In this document: in pieces, positions 37,301-45,160 of the stretch | Layout: each line of letters opens with the position of its first letter | How positions within the stretch are numbered: the first letter of the stretch is position 1 | Assembly (NCBI RefSeq): GCF_042677145.1 | Contig: NZ_JBHTIT010000001.1 | Span: forward strand, 496,001-560,000 | DNA: 64,000 nucleotides | Source of the DNA: Perlucidibaca wandonensis | Lineage (GTDB): Bacteria; Pseudomonadota; Gammaproteobacteria; Pseudomonadales; Moraxellaceae | Direction: 5' to 3' | The notes under the pieces: model-generated | Told to the model about the DNA's origin: nothing | Databases searched by the model: none | Seen by the model: only the letters and a program-made list of their open reading frames with translations | Translations under genes and position numbers: made by a program

Positions 37301-38848
37301 GCCAAGGCCATCCACCATGTGCAGCAAAAATACCTCTGCCTAGAGCAGAGCATTGCCTGCGTTCGTGATCACGAGCTATATCCGCAACGCCAAGGTTGGC
37401 CTATCGTCGCCGACCGCCACCCAGTCGTGCCAATGACCATGGAGGTGCTGCTGCTGCGCGATGCGCTACGCGAGCAATTAGCCCAGCAGCACCCAGGCTG
37501 GCATGTGGTGGAAGTCTTCGATATCAAGGCCTTTAATTGGCTGGTAGTGAGCACGCCATTGAACGTTGAGCTGCGCTTAAATAGCATTAGCGATAGCTGT
37601 GTACGCGGCGAAATTGTTGGTTATTTCAGTGCCACTCTGCGCATTGCCGCGCACTGGCCATCGGCCGATAAAGCGCCATTGCCTGCGCTAATTCAAGCTT
37701 GCGACACCCGTGTTGCCGCGAACGATTTATACCAGCAGCAATGGATGTTCCACGGTCCCGCGTATCAGGGTGTGACACGCTTTAAAGGCATCGGCAGCAA
37801 CGGCATCGATGGCGAATTACGCGTGCCAAGCGGACAGGGCGCCTTGCTCGACAATATGGGCCAGCTCGCCGGTTATTGGGTCATGGAGCAGCCAGAAAAC
37901 TGCCTAGCCATGCCCATCGGCGTTGGCAGCATCCGTTTTTATGGGCCCGACCCCGTGCCCGGGGAGTCGTTGCAGGCGCAAGTTCGTATCAACCATCTTG
38001 ATGATTTGAGCTGTAATAGCAGCCATCAATTACGCACTGCCGACGATCGCTTAATCATCAGCATTGATGACTGGCAAACTCGACGCTACCAAATGGACAA
38101 AGCCTTCTGGGAGGCATCACGACTGCTCTCAGAATATAAAGTGAGCCGCGAAATTGCGCCCAATGTTGTGCTCTTTGATGATCGCTACGACACCGCTATT
38201 TTGCGTGACTACCTAAGCCGCCGCTATTTAACCGCTACTGAACGCACGGTATATGACGCGCTTTCGCCGCGCCGCAAACGCTCCTGGTTGAATGGCCGTG
38301 TTGCGGCAAAAGATGCCACCCGCGTATTTCTGCAATCACGCGGCATTAGCGGTGTTTATCCGCAAGAAATCATCATCGAAAATGATGCCTTGGGCGCGCC
38401 GCATATACACGCCAACGTCACCAATAGACTGCCCGACGGCTTGTCATTATCGATCGCTCATAAAGGTAATTTGGCCGTGGCGATTGTCTCCGATGAGCCC
38501 GTGGGCATTGACCTTGAGTCGATAAAAGAGCGTTCACAGGAGTTCGTGCAAGCCGCTTTCGGTAGCGATGAGCAGCGCTTATTAAATGCTGTCGATGAGC
38601 CTGAAGAGTTGGTGTTCACGCGTGGCTGGGTGGCAAAAGAAGTGGCCGCTAAACAGTCGGGTCATGGCCTCGCTGGCGCACCGAAAAACTGGCCAGTGTC
38701 GGCGTATCAGGGCGGTGCATTGCGCATTAATAACTGCTGGGTCTACAGCATTGTTTTAGAAGGCCATGTCATGGGTTGGAGCCTGCCAAGCGCGCTGGCT
38801 GAGCCCTTGCTCATGGCATTAGCCGATAATCAAAGTGAGATGTTGTGA
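34343..38848 (+). CDS. PUFA-synthase-like megasynthase: KS-AT-DH-phosphopantetheinyl transferase
   Basis: The 1501-residue protein starts at a GTG three bases after the previous stop, with GGAG eight bases upstream. Domains in order: ketosynthase (1-450) with intact C206, H341 and H380. An acyltransferase-like domain (about 570-870) follows, with GHSIGEW (S642) and GFHSPLF but a degenerate FPGVDSVF instead of FPGQGSQ. A His/Gln-rich linker (about 950-1000) contains HQHQHQQ. A PKS-type double-hotdog dehydratase (about 1000-1260) has H1026 in DRHPVVP, FHGPAYQG and D1170 in LLDNMGQ. A C-terminal 4'-phosphopantetheinyl transferase (about 1360-1490) has VGIDLE and WVAKEVAAK. The PPTase would activate the ACPs of this cluster, and the dehydratase complements the ketoreductase and NPD domains of the partner. 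Confidence 0.92.
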   Translation: MSRIAIIGMSCLFPGAANLGQYWDNICAGVDAISDVPEARWDARYYDPNSSAVDQFYCRRGGFVDDLADFDPLPFGIMPKLAEAAEPDQLLTLRVGYQALRDAGYDTRAFDRARTGVIIGRGNYVTPGVLRLEQHVRLVPQVLQTLQDLFPEMTEAALADVKQRLQGELTTYGPDVASSLIPNFTASRLANRLDLGGAAYTVDAACASSLLALEQASRLLSSGDAEMMMVGGVHLSHDPTFWATFCQLGALSRRGVIAPLSADADGILAGEGVGMVVLKRLEDATRDGDRIYAVIDAIGSASDGRSSSLVAPSVSGQLLALERAWAGLPIAKSAIGLVEAHGTGTPTGDGVELETLAQFFGPADDAPRAIIGSVKSMIGHAMPASGMASLIKTAMAIHHGVLPPTLHCQQAHPLMAKTRFRTLAAVQPWTVAAQERIAAVNAFGFGGINAHVVMSGVAAAEKLPALAEPKPVPTLASALLLQADTPEELLLALDAVIAGETPPPISLMPVPASSINGSSPANEALCRLVVLAPDNKRLLAARKIVAAGKSWSGRQQIWFSAQGLLSQGGKFAFVFPGVDSVFKPQADDLATYFKRPLPAHCESLDPAQDLPRVVRGLMGFNRFMHDVLGELGIAPHAYAGHSIGEWSAMLASGMMDQALSDRTNATLDVAAQQFPDVRFLAAACDVATLQNAMAGLDEIALSHDNCPHQVIACGREAVVAQVAERLREAGIFHQVLPIVSGFHSPLFIDHLPWYREFFNAAALQEPTTPVWSATLVDKFPVLEQAKRDTAIAHLLEPVRFRELTERLYDDGVRVFVQVGTGSLPGFISDTLAGRPHLALHSNHDARSGLVQLQQVCAALWVEGAHFDMRLLIAKAEANALPPAKMLAAMSGQTRRLALGVPLIRLRPATVKMPYLPPQQRTESVLFDGAMGGLVADALGDIDRVRQDIVSLWHQHQHQQLPNAVLPQAAGQTHEHTQTSALAKAQQAKAIHHVQQKYLCLEQSIACVRDHELYPQRQGWPIVADRHPVVPMTMEVLLLRDALREQLAQQHPGWHVVEVFDIKAFNWLVVSTPLNVELRLNSISDSCVRGEIVGYFSATLRIAAHWPSADKAPLPALIQACDTRVAANDLYQQQWMFHGPAYQGVTRFKGIGSNGIDGELRVPSGQGALLDNMGQLAGYWVMEQPENCLAMPIGVGSIRFYGPDPVPGESLQAQVRINHLDDLSCNSSHQLRTADDRLIISIDDWQTRRYQMDKAFWEASRLLSEYKVSREIAPNVVLFDDRYDTAILRDYLSRRYLTATERTVYDALSPRRKRSWLNGRVAAKDATRVFLQSRGISGVYPQEIIIENDALGAPHIHANVTNRLPDGLSLSIAHKGNLAVAIVSDEPVGIDLESIKERSQEFVQAAFGSDEQRLLNAVDEPEELVFTRGWVAKEVAAKQSGHGLAGAPKNWPVSAYQGGALRINNCWVYSIVLEGHVMGWSLPSALAEPLLMALADNQSEML

Positions 38849-39153
38849 TGGAAATTGATGGTAACGCTATGACGCCAGATGCGATTTTAGCCGTCGTGAT
38901 TGAGAAGATTCGAGTCACCATTAACGAAGACTGGATTTTCGACACCATGATCGAGCGCGACACACGCTTCAATGACGATCTTGAAATCGAAAGCATCGAA
39001 TTCATCAAAATTGCCGCCGCCATTCAGCAGCATTTCGGCCAGCGCTTAGATGTTTCTGGTTGGCTTTCGGGCAAAAGCATTCATGAGCTCATCAGCTTGA
39101 GCGTGGGCGATTTAAGCGCCTATGTCACCGCTGCTTTGACGCACGAAGCTTAA
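38848..39153 (+). CDS. Free-standing acyl carrier protein
   Basis: A 101-residue carrier protein starting at the ATG that overlaps the megasynthase stop (TGATG). The pantetheine attachment serine is S49 in DLEIESIEFIKIA. The usual DSL is ESI here, and the same kind of variant occurs in the two integral ACPs (DSI). A short N-terminal extension precedes the four-helix ACP core. It could hold a starter unit or receive the finished chain before transfer to the tailoring acyltransferases. Position immediately after the PPTase-bearing synthase supports its activation in cis. Confidence 0.88.
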   Translation: MEIDGNAMTPDAILAVVIEKIRVTINEDWIFDTMIERDTRFNDDLEIESIEFIKIAAAIQQHFGQRLDVSGWLSGKSIHELISLSVGDLSAYVTAALTHEA

Positions 39154-39158
39154 GCGCT

Positions 39159-40331
39159 GTGGCACGCATTCTTTTCGCCTTGCCACCGCTCATCGGCCAC
39201 TTAAACCCGATGTTGGCAGTGGCCGCACAGCTTAGCGCCGCTGGCCACGAATTGGCGTGGGCTATTCATACTCACCAACTCGGTGCGAGCCTGCCCGATG
39301 CCGCCCGCGTGTTTAGCTTAGATGCGGGCGACCAAGTCACCACAGTGGTGTTGCCGAAAGTGCGTGGTTTGGAAAGCGTGCGTTTGTTTTTCGAAGACTA
39401 TGCTTTGCCGATGGCGGAGCAGTCGCTACCGTTAATTGAGCAAGCCGCGCTGAGCTTTAAGCCCGATGTCATGGTGGTCGACCACCAGATGATTGCCGGC
39501 TCTTTGGTGGCGCGTAAATTAGGCATTGCTTGGCTCGCTAGCATCACCACCAGCGCCTCTATTTTGCGCATGTCGCCTATGCTCGATGACTGGGTAGCGG
39601 GGCAATATGCCGGCTTGCAGCAGCGCTATATGCCGAGTGAGGCAGAGTCAGCACGCGTTGCTCGACCAGATTTTTCGCCATGGCTAAATTTGGTGTTTTC
39701 CATCGAAGAGTTGCTCGGCACTGAGCACGCGCGAGTCGAAGCGCCTTACGCTTTTCTAGGTCCAGCTATCGGTCAGGGGCGTCGTGAAATCGACTTCCCA
39801 TGGCAATGGCTGCGCGATGACTGCCGCCATATTTTGGTCACTCTAGGCACTATTAGCCGTGATCGCGACACACGCTTTTTTGAAGTCATCATGGCTGCCA
39901 TCGCCGATATGCCCAATGTGCAGGCGGTGCTTGTCGGCCCAGAAAGCCTGAGCGTAAAGGCTCCAGCTAATGTGCTGGTGCGCGACTTTGTGCCGCAAGT
40001 TGAGCTTTTGAAAAAGATGCACGGCGTGATTTGCCATGCCGGTCACAACACCGTCTGCGAAACCTTAATGCATAATTTGCCGATGATCGTCGCGCCTATT
40101 CGTGATGATCAGCCGGTCATCGCAAGGCAAGCAATAGACGCCGGCGCAGCACTGTTTATGCGCCATGGCAAAGTCAGCGTTGCCACCGCTAAGACCACTA
40201 TTCATGCATTGCTGAATACGCCTGAGCTGAATCATCAGGCCGCGCGATTAGGTGCGGTGTTGCGCAAAAGTTCCGGCGCTGTGGGTGCGGCTGAACATAT
40301 TGTTCGCATCGCTAATGCGGCGAGGGCGTAA
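39159..40331 (+). CDS. GT1-family glycosyltransferase (UGT/MGT type)
   Basis: The 390-residue protein is a GT-B fold glycosyltransferase of family GT1. The N-terminus ARILFALPPLIGHLNPMLAVA has the acceptor-domain P...GH.NP signature. The donor-binding motif near residue 290 is ICHAGHNTVCETL, followed by MIVAPIRDDQPVIARQ, which contains the DQ pair that contacts the sugar. Related enzymes glycosylate macrolides, carotenoids and hydroxy-fatty acids. Here the likely acceptor is a hydroxylated acyl chain made by the synthases. Translation begins at a GTG six bases after the ACP stop. The sugar donor cannot be told. Confidence 0.9.
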   Translation: MARILFALPPLIGHLNPMLAVAAQLSAAGHELAWAIHTHQLGASLPDAARVFSLDAGDQVTTVVLPKVRGLESVRLFFEDYALPMAEQSLPLIEQAALSFKPDVMVVDHQMIAGSLVARKLGIAWLASITTSASILRMSPMLDDWVAGQYAGLQQRYMPSEAESARVARPDFSPWLNLVFSIEELLGTEHARVEAPYAFLGPAIGQGRREIDFPWQWLRDDCRHILVTLGTISRDRDTRFFEVIMAAIADMPNVQAVLVGPESLSVKAPANVLVRDFVPQVELLKKMHGVICHAGHNTVCETLMHNLPMIVAPIRDDQPVIARQAIDAGAALFMRHGKVSVATAKTTIHALLNTPELNHQAARLGAVLRKSSGAVGAAEHIVRIANAARA

Positions 40332-40334
40332 GCG

Positions 40335-41138
40335 ATGCGCACTATTTCTGCCGGTGATGTTGAGTTGTCGACACTGACCTTAGGGCGGCCATCGGAAACG
40401 ACCACGGTGTTTTTGCACGGCCTAGTCGCCGGCAATATGGCGACGTGGTATTCGACCGTGGCGCTGCCTTTAGCAGCCTCTCGGCAAGTAATTTTGTATG
40501 ACTTACGCGGGCATGGCAGCAGCAGCATGCCCAGGCAAGGTTTTGATCTCGACAGCCATGTCGATGATCTTTGTTCAGTTTTAGCTGAGTTGCTGCCAGA
40601 AGATGCCAAAGTTGATCTAGTTGGCCATAGCTTAGGCGCCTTAATCGCGTTGCAGTTCGCTCTGCGCCATCCGCAGCGTGTGCACTCTTTAGTTTTGGTG
40701 GATGCACCAATGCCGGCTAACCATTGGGTTGGCCCGAGTCTGCTCGCTGCTAATTCGCGTGATGGCGTGGCGACATGGATAGATGAGCAGCCGCACTTGG
40801 CAAAAGGGGTGACGGGGCGACGCCGTGAGCGCCTGCGCCAACGCATTGAGACGCTAGTGTTTGATACCAGCCTAGTCGCCGATGTATTGGCGATGGGCCG
40901 GCCTCCGGCTGCTGCCTTAGCGGCGCTGAACGTGCCGACACTATTGTCCTACGGCCGTTTGTCGCCATGTTTAATTGTTGGTGATGAGTTATTACAGGCT
41001 CTGCCGAATGCACAGCTTGTGCTGCTCGATGCCGGCCATGACGTGCCTATCGAGGCGCACGCGGCCTTGTTGCAAACCATCCAAACATTTTACGCCGCTC
41101 AGCACACTGCCAGTTTGGCGCAATCGGGAGCGCGGTAA
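40335..41138 (+). CDS. Alpha/beta-hydrolase, possible thioesterase or lipase of the cluster
   Basis: The 267-residue protein has the alpha/beta-hydrolase fold. An oxyanion HG motif (FLHGLVAGNMATW) is followed by LYDLRGHGSS, the nucleophile elbow GHSLG with S99, and the catalytic His in DAGHDVPIEAH near the C-terminus. The acidic residue of the triad is not certain. In a lipid cluster it could release the chain from the carrier protein, since neither megasynthase has a thioesterase domain, or remove a protecting ester. It lies three bases after the glycosyltransferase stop and two before the methyltransferase start. Confidence 0.85.
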   Translation: MRTISAGDVELSTLTLGRPSETTTVFLHGLVAGNMATWYSTVALPLAASRQVILYDLRGHGSSSMPRQGFDLDSHVDDLCSVLAELLPEDAKVDLVGHSLGALIALQFALRHPQRVHSLVLVDAPMPANHWVGPSLLAANSRDGVATWIDEQPHLAKGVTGRRRERLRQRIETLVFDTSLVADVLAMGRPPAAALAALNVPTLLSYGRLSPCLIVGDELLQALPNAQLVLLDAGHDVPIEAHAALLQTIQTFYAAQHTASLAQSGAR

Positions 41139-41140
41139 TC

Positions 41141-42034
41141 GTGGATATGAATAAAGATGGCGTGGCGGTTTCGGCGCTTTACACCGCAGGCGTTTGGCAG
41201 TGGGCCGGCCTTAGCAATGCTGAGCTCACCACCCCTGAGTCGGCTACTGGCGTGTTTCGCTGGGTCAATGCTTATATGCGTTTTTATCGCTGGCTGAACC
41301 CGCAAAGCTACTGCCTGCGCCATCAGCTTTTGCATCGCCATAGCGCCATCGACCATCTGGTGAAACAGGCGCACTGCCCACGCGTGCTAGAAGTTGCGTC
41401 TGGTTTTTCGCCGCGTGGCGCAACGCTGAGTGCCAATCCAGATTGCCATTACACGGAAATGGACTTGCCCGGCATGGTTGCGCACAAGCGCCTGCAATTT
41501 CAGCGCACAGCCGCGGGCAAAGCAGTACTGGCGAGGCCTAACTTCACGCTGCAAGCCGGCGACATCACTACATACGACTTCTCTGCTGATGCCGTCAGTA
41601 AGCCCATGACGATATTGACCGAAGGCCTGATGATGTATTTTTCGCGCTCGCAGCAGCTGCCGTTATGGCGCGCTATTGCCATGCGTTTAGCAAAAAGCGA
41701 TGGCGTTTATATCTTCGACTATATTCCGCTGACCGAAGAGCCTGCGCGTAGTTTTCTGGGTCGCGTATTGCACAATCTGCGCGTGCATTGGTTCGGCATT
41801 GCTGGTGACTTTGCCTATGACGAGCGCGACCGCGAGGCAGTGGCAAGAGATCTGCAGCTATGCGGCTTTGACGATGTGCGTTGCTATGCCACTGGTGAGG
41901 TTGCGCAGGCGTGGAATTTGCCAGCAGCTGAAGTCGCCACGCGTACCTTAATTTATGTCTGCCGAATGAAAAACTCTACGGTGTCCGTACCAGCTACCAC
42001 AACCGCCTCTAAAAAATCGGAGCAGTCCTCATGA
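41141..42034 (+). CDS. Leucine-carboxyl-methyltransferase-like SAM-dependent methyltransferase
   Basis: This 297-residue class I methyltransferase resembles the LCM/PPM family: motif I VLEVASGFSPRG near residue 85, YTEMDLPGMVAHKR, ILTEGLMMYFSRSQ near 150, and the late FDYIPLTEEPARSF. LCM-like enzymes in secondary-metabolite loci methylate carboxyl or hydroxyl oxygens, so a methyl ester or ether on the lipid is plausible. The GTG at 41141 has GGAG upstream, while an ATG at 41147 is an alternative. It overlaps the next gene by four bases (ATGA). Confidence 0.82.
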   Translation: MDMNKDGVAVSALYTAGVWQWAGLSNAELTTPESATGVFRWVNAYMRFYRWLNPQSYCLRHQLLHRHSAIDHLVKQAHCPRVLEVASGFSPRGATLSANPDCHYTEMDLPGMVAHKRLQFQRTAAGKAVLARPNFTLQAGDITTYDFSADAVSKPMTILTEGLMMYFSRSQQLPLWRAIAMRLAKSDGVYIFDYIPLTEEPARSFLGRVLHNLRVHWFGIAGDFAYDERDREAVARDLQLCGFDDVRCYATGEVAQAWNLPAAEVATRTLIYVCRMKNSTVSVPATTTASKKSEQSS

Positions 42035-43248
42035 GCACGCCTTATGTGCGCCGCGTCTCCGCCTTAGAGCGCTACTCCTTAGTGCTAAATCGCCTCTATC
42101 GCTATCACGTCGACGGTATTCTTGAAGGCGAGGGCGAGGTTGATGCCAAGCAGCTACAGCAGGCCGTGACTCGCGCCGCCGCCGCTAACCCAGCCATTCG
42201 GGTGCGCTTTCGAGGCCTATTGGTGTGGTCGCGCTGGGTCGATAGCGGTATAGCACCGCAAGTTCGTCTTATGCCATTAAGCGATTGGGATGGCAGCAAC
42301 GAAAACGGTGCCGACTTTCTTCGTCAACGCCTCGATGAGCGTGGCGGCGGCCCGATTGCCGACGTGCTCGTGGTGCCATGTCGCGATGGCAAAACTCGCA
42401 TTGTCTTTCGCACTTTGCACGCCGCCATCGATGGCCGTGGCTTCTTGCACTGGGTGAGCGAGGTGTGCCGCGCCATGCGTGATGAGTCGCTGCAAGGCTC
42501 TGATTCCTGCCTGACCGACTTAGATATTCAAGCGCGTTATGCCGATGAAATACCCGAAGAGCCAGCCGCTGAGCCAACTGCCTGCATTCCGGTGTTGCAG
42601 CCTGCGGCGAAAGGTCAGCGCGGCGAGCTCGACTTTATTTGGCGGCGGGTGATGATCGATCACTCCGTTGCTCAGCTACTGCCGCGCTCGGCGATTTTTC
42701 TCGCCGAATGGGCACGCAAGCAGCAAGCCGGCCCTGTTGGCTTCACCATTCCTGTGGATTATCGCGGTCTGCGCACCGATGAAATGGGCATCGGCAATTT
42801 GACCGGTTATGTACGCCTGACCGTGCCCGAGGGTGCAACCACGCGCCAGCTCATGGTGCAGCTCGGCCAGCGCCTAAAAGCCAAGGCCGATTGTCGCCAG
42901 TTCCCAGGCATAAAAATGCTATTTTGGCTGCCGGTGTGGTACATGCTGCGCCAGCTCAAGAAAAAAGTAGATGACGTGCTGCATGAGGTATCGCCGGCGC
43001 TACCCACCGGCGGCATTGTCTCCATGGGGCAAGTCAACGCCGACACCTATAGCTTCCCAGGCTTTAAGGCGGGCATGCTCTATGGTATTCCCGGTGCCGT
43101 TGGTAAGCTCAATGTGGTGTTTTTAAACTACCCTGACTTCACCGTGATCTCGTTTTCAGTACCTGCAAGCTATAACCATGATGGGCAGCTTGATGCCCTC
43201 ACGGCAGCTTATGTAAACCACTTTCAAGCGTCTGGAATTACCTCGTGA
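42031..43248 (+). CDS. Condensation/wax-ester-synthase-fold acyltransferase 1
   Basis: The 405-residue protein has the chloramphenicol-acetyltransferase-like fold shared by NRPS condensation domains, PapA-type and WS/DGAT-type acyltransferases. The N-terminal SALERYSLVLNRLYRYHV and the active-site region LHAAIDGRGF support this. The second, catalytic His of HHxxxDG is present (H130, with D134 and G135) while the first is Leu. A C-terminal DFTVISFS strand is typical of the fold. No adenylation domain exists in the window, so it is unlikely to be part of an NRPS. It probably esterifies the lipid or sugar with an acyl group from an ACP or CoA. Confidence 0.75.
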   Translation: MSTPYVRRVSALERYSLVLNRLYRYHVDGILEGEGEVDAKQLQQAVTRAAAANPAIRVRFRGLLVWSRWVDSGIAPQVRLMPLSDWDGSNENGADFLRQRLDERGGGPIADVLVVPCRDGKTRIVFRTLHAAIDGRGFLHWVSEVCRAMRDESLQGSDSCLTDLDIQARYADEIPEEPAAEPTACIPVLQPAAKGQRGELDFIWRRVMIDHSVAQLLPRSAIFLAEWARKQQAGPVGFTIPVDYRGLRTDEMGIGNLTGYVRLTVPEGATTRQLMVQLGQRLKAKADCRQFPGIKMLFWLPVWYMLRQLKKKVDDVLHEVSPALPTGGIVSMGQVNADTYSFPGFKAGMLYGIPGAVGKLNVVFLNYPDFTVISFSVPASYNHDGQLDALTAAYVNHFQASGITS

Positions 43249-44465
43249 ATGACATTGATCTAAGCAAACTCAAGGTGGAACGTACCGCCTCGGCAGCACC
43301 GAAATTAAAGCAGCGCCGCAGTTTGCGCTGGTGGCATGCGGCTGTGCTTATTGCCGTCTTGGTGTTGCTCTGGCGCGTCTTATTTCCAGCGCCTGTTGCC
43401 GTGCAAACCACGCAAGTGGTCACGGCTTGGCCATCGCAGCAATACCTTGTGCTCGATGCCACCGGCTATGTGGTGGCTAGGCGCCGCGCGGCTGTGGCCT
43501 CGAAAGGTACTGGCCGCGTGGAGTGGTTGGGGCCAAATGAGGGAGATTTTGTGAAGGCCGGCACAGTCGTGGCGCGCTTAGAAAGCAGTGATGTGTCGGC
43601 GGTCTATCAAGCCGCTGCCGCAAACTCAAATGTCGCTGTCGCTGCTGTCGATTCTGCTTTAGCTGAGCTCAACGATGCCGATATTAATTTGCAGCGCACA
43701 TCCACCGTGTTCAATAAAGGCCTGATACCGCAAGTCTCGCTTCGTGAAGCCATGTCGCGCTTTAATCGCGCGAAATCGGCAGTGACTTCGGCAAGAGCAA
43801 GCTTGGCTGCGGCTCGTGCCAACCAAGACAATGCGCGTACTTCTATCGATAACACGGAAATTCGCGCACCGTTTGATGGCGTCGTGATCGCACGCTCGGC
43901 AAATATCGGTGACATCGTGACGCCGCTATCATCCGCCGCCGATGCTCGCGGTGCGGTCATGGTGATGGCCGATATGTCGACACTGGAGATCAATGCCGAA
44001 GTCTCGGAGTCGTCGCTGTCGAGCATCCGTGTTGGTCAGCCCTGCGAGATCACCTTGGATGCATTTTCTCAGCGCCGCTTCCGCGGTGAGGTCAGTGCCA
44101 TTGTGCCCACGATCAATAAAGCCAGCGCTACCGTGACCACGAAAATTCGCCTCTTAGAACAGCCTGATGGCATCTTGCCGGACATGAGCGCGCGCGTGAG
44201 TTTTCTCTCGCAAGCCATCGCCAAGGGAGCATCGAAAGCTCTGCTAGCAGTTGACCCTAAAGCGCTGCGCAAAACCAAGGATGGCCATGAAGTACTGGTC
44301 ATTGGCAGCGATAAACTCGTGCAAGTGCAAGCGGTCAAACTCGGCAATTCACTTGGCGATGTCGTGGCCGTGAGCGGCGCTTTGAAGGCCGGCGACACGC
44401 TGGTGTTATCGCCAGATGATTCCTTGGAGAATGGCAGCGAAGTTCAGATTAACGAGCCTAAATAA
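43245..44465 (+). CDS. HlyD/MacA-type periplasmic adaptor subunit
   Basis: This membrane-fusion protein of 406 residues links an inner-membrane ABC pump to a TolC channel. A cytoplasmic leader is followed by a membrane anchor (about 27-46), a lipoyl/barrel-sandwich half (KGTGRVEWLGPNEGDFVKAG), an Ala-rich coiled-coil hairpin (about 115-200), and the second lipoyl half beginning IRAPFDGVVIARSANIGDIV. Beta-barrel and membrane-proximal domains complete it. It starts at a GTG overlapping the acyltransferase stop (GTGA). It sits directly upstream of the ATPase and permeases, as in macAB and the cyanobacterial devBCA export systems. Confidence 0.92.
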   Translation: MNDIDLSKLKVERTASAAPKLKQRRSLRWWHAAVLIAVLVLLWRVLFPAPVAVQTTQVVTAWPSQQYLVLDATGYVVARRRAAVASKGTGRVEWLGPNEGDFVKAGTVVARLESSDVSAVYQAAAANSNVAVAAVDSALAELNDADINLQRTSTVFNKGLIPQVSLREAMSRFNRAKSAVTSARASLAAARANQDNARTSIDNTEIRAPFDGVVIARSANIGDIVTPLSSAADARGAVMVMADMSTLEINAEVSESSLSSIRVGQPCEITLDAFSQRRFRGEVSAIVPTINKASATVTTKIRLLEQPDGILPDMSARVSFLSQAIAKGASKALLAVDPKALRKTKDGHEVLVIGSDKLVQVQAVKLGNSLGDVVAVSGALKAGDTLVLSPDDSLENGSEVQINEPK

Positions 44466-45160
44466 TGTCGGCATTAATCAGCATACGCGAGCTTTACAAG
44501 ACCTATCAGCGCGGCAACCAACCCGTGCCTGTGCTGATGGGCATCAATCTAGAAATCCATGCCGGCGATTATGTCTCGCTCATGGGGCCTTCTGGTTCCG
44601 GTAAAAGTACCTTGCTGAACTTGATCGCGGGCATCGATAAACCAACAGCCGGTGCGCTGCTCATCGACGATATTGATATTGCTGCTTTACCGGAAAGTGA
44701 GTTGGCAAATTGGCGTGCCGCCAACGTCGGTTTTATCTTCCAGTTTTATAATTTAATGCCGGTGCTCAATGCCTTTGAGAATGTTGAGTTGCCCTTATTA
44801 CTGACTAATCTCAGTAAGTCTGAGCGCCGCGAACATGTTGAAACGGCGCTGGCCATGGTTGGCCTTGCCGATCGTATGGATCATTACCCCAATGAGCTTT
44901 CCGGTGGTCAGCAGCAGCGTGTGGCGATTGCCCGCGCTTTGATTAGCGACCCACAGTTGATCGTGGCCGATGAGCCCACTGGCGACTTAGATCGTCAATC
45001 GGCCGATGATATTTTGAGCTTATTGGATAGGCTTAATGTCGAGTTAGGCAAGACCATTGTTATGGTTACGCACGACCCTAAATGTGCGGCGCGCGCGAAG
45101 CAGCAAGTGCATTTGGAGAAAGGCCTGTTGCTCAGCGAGCCCGCCGGGCAGTCGCACTAA
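44465..45160 (+). CDS. MacB/LolD-type ABC transporter ATPase
   Basis: The 231-residue nucleotide-binding subunit shows Walker A GPSGSGKST near residue 40, Q-loop FQFYNLMP, signature LSGGQQQRVAIARAL, Walker B LIVADEPTGDLD and the switch histidine in MVTHDP. It belongs to the LolD/MacB/FtsE class that works with FtsX-type permeases and moves substrates from the outer leaflet or periplasm to the outside. The start overlaps the adaptor stop by one base. The next permease starts immediately after its stop. Confidence 0.95.
   Translation: MSALISIRELYKTYQRGNQPVPVLMGINLEIHAGDYVSLMGPSGSGKSTLLNLIAGIDKPTAGALLIDDIDIAALPESELANWRAANVGFIFQFYNLMPVLNAFENVELPLLLTNLSKSERREHVETALAMVGLADRMDHYPNELSGGQQQRVAIARALISDPQLIVADEPTGDLDRQSADDILSLLDRLNVELGKTIVMVTHDPKCAARAKQQVHLEKGLLLSEPAGQSH

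Noticed and set aside
27275..38848. Enediyne-type PKS (PksE) interpretation of the two synthases
   Set aside because: The KR, DH and PPTase set recalls PksE, but the domains are split over two proteins with two complete KS domains, tandem ACPs and NPD barrels, and none of the conserved enediyne accessory genes is nearby.
27275..38848. Ordinary EPA/DHA (pfaABCDE) synthase
   Set aside because: There are only two integral ACPs, a single PKS-type DH instead of paired FabA-like DH domains, and the NPD is fused to the synthase. The tailoring and export genes also do not fit.
40235..40846. Open frame of 203 codons on the minus strand
   Set aside because: It is antisense to the glycosyltransferase and hydrolase genes, both of which show clear motifs. 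Its composition is that of a shadow frame.
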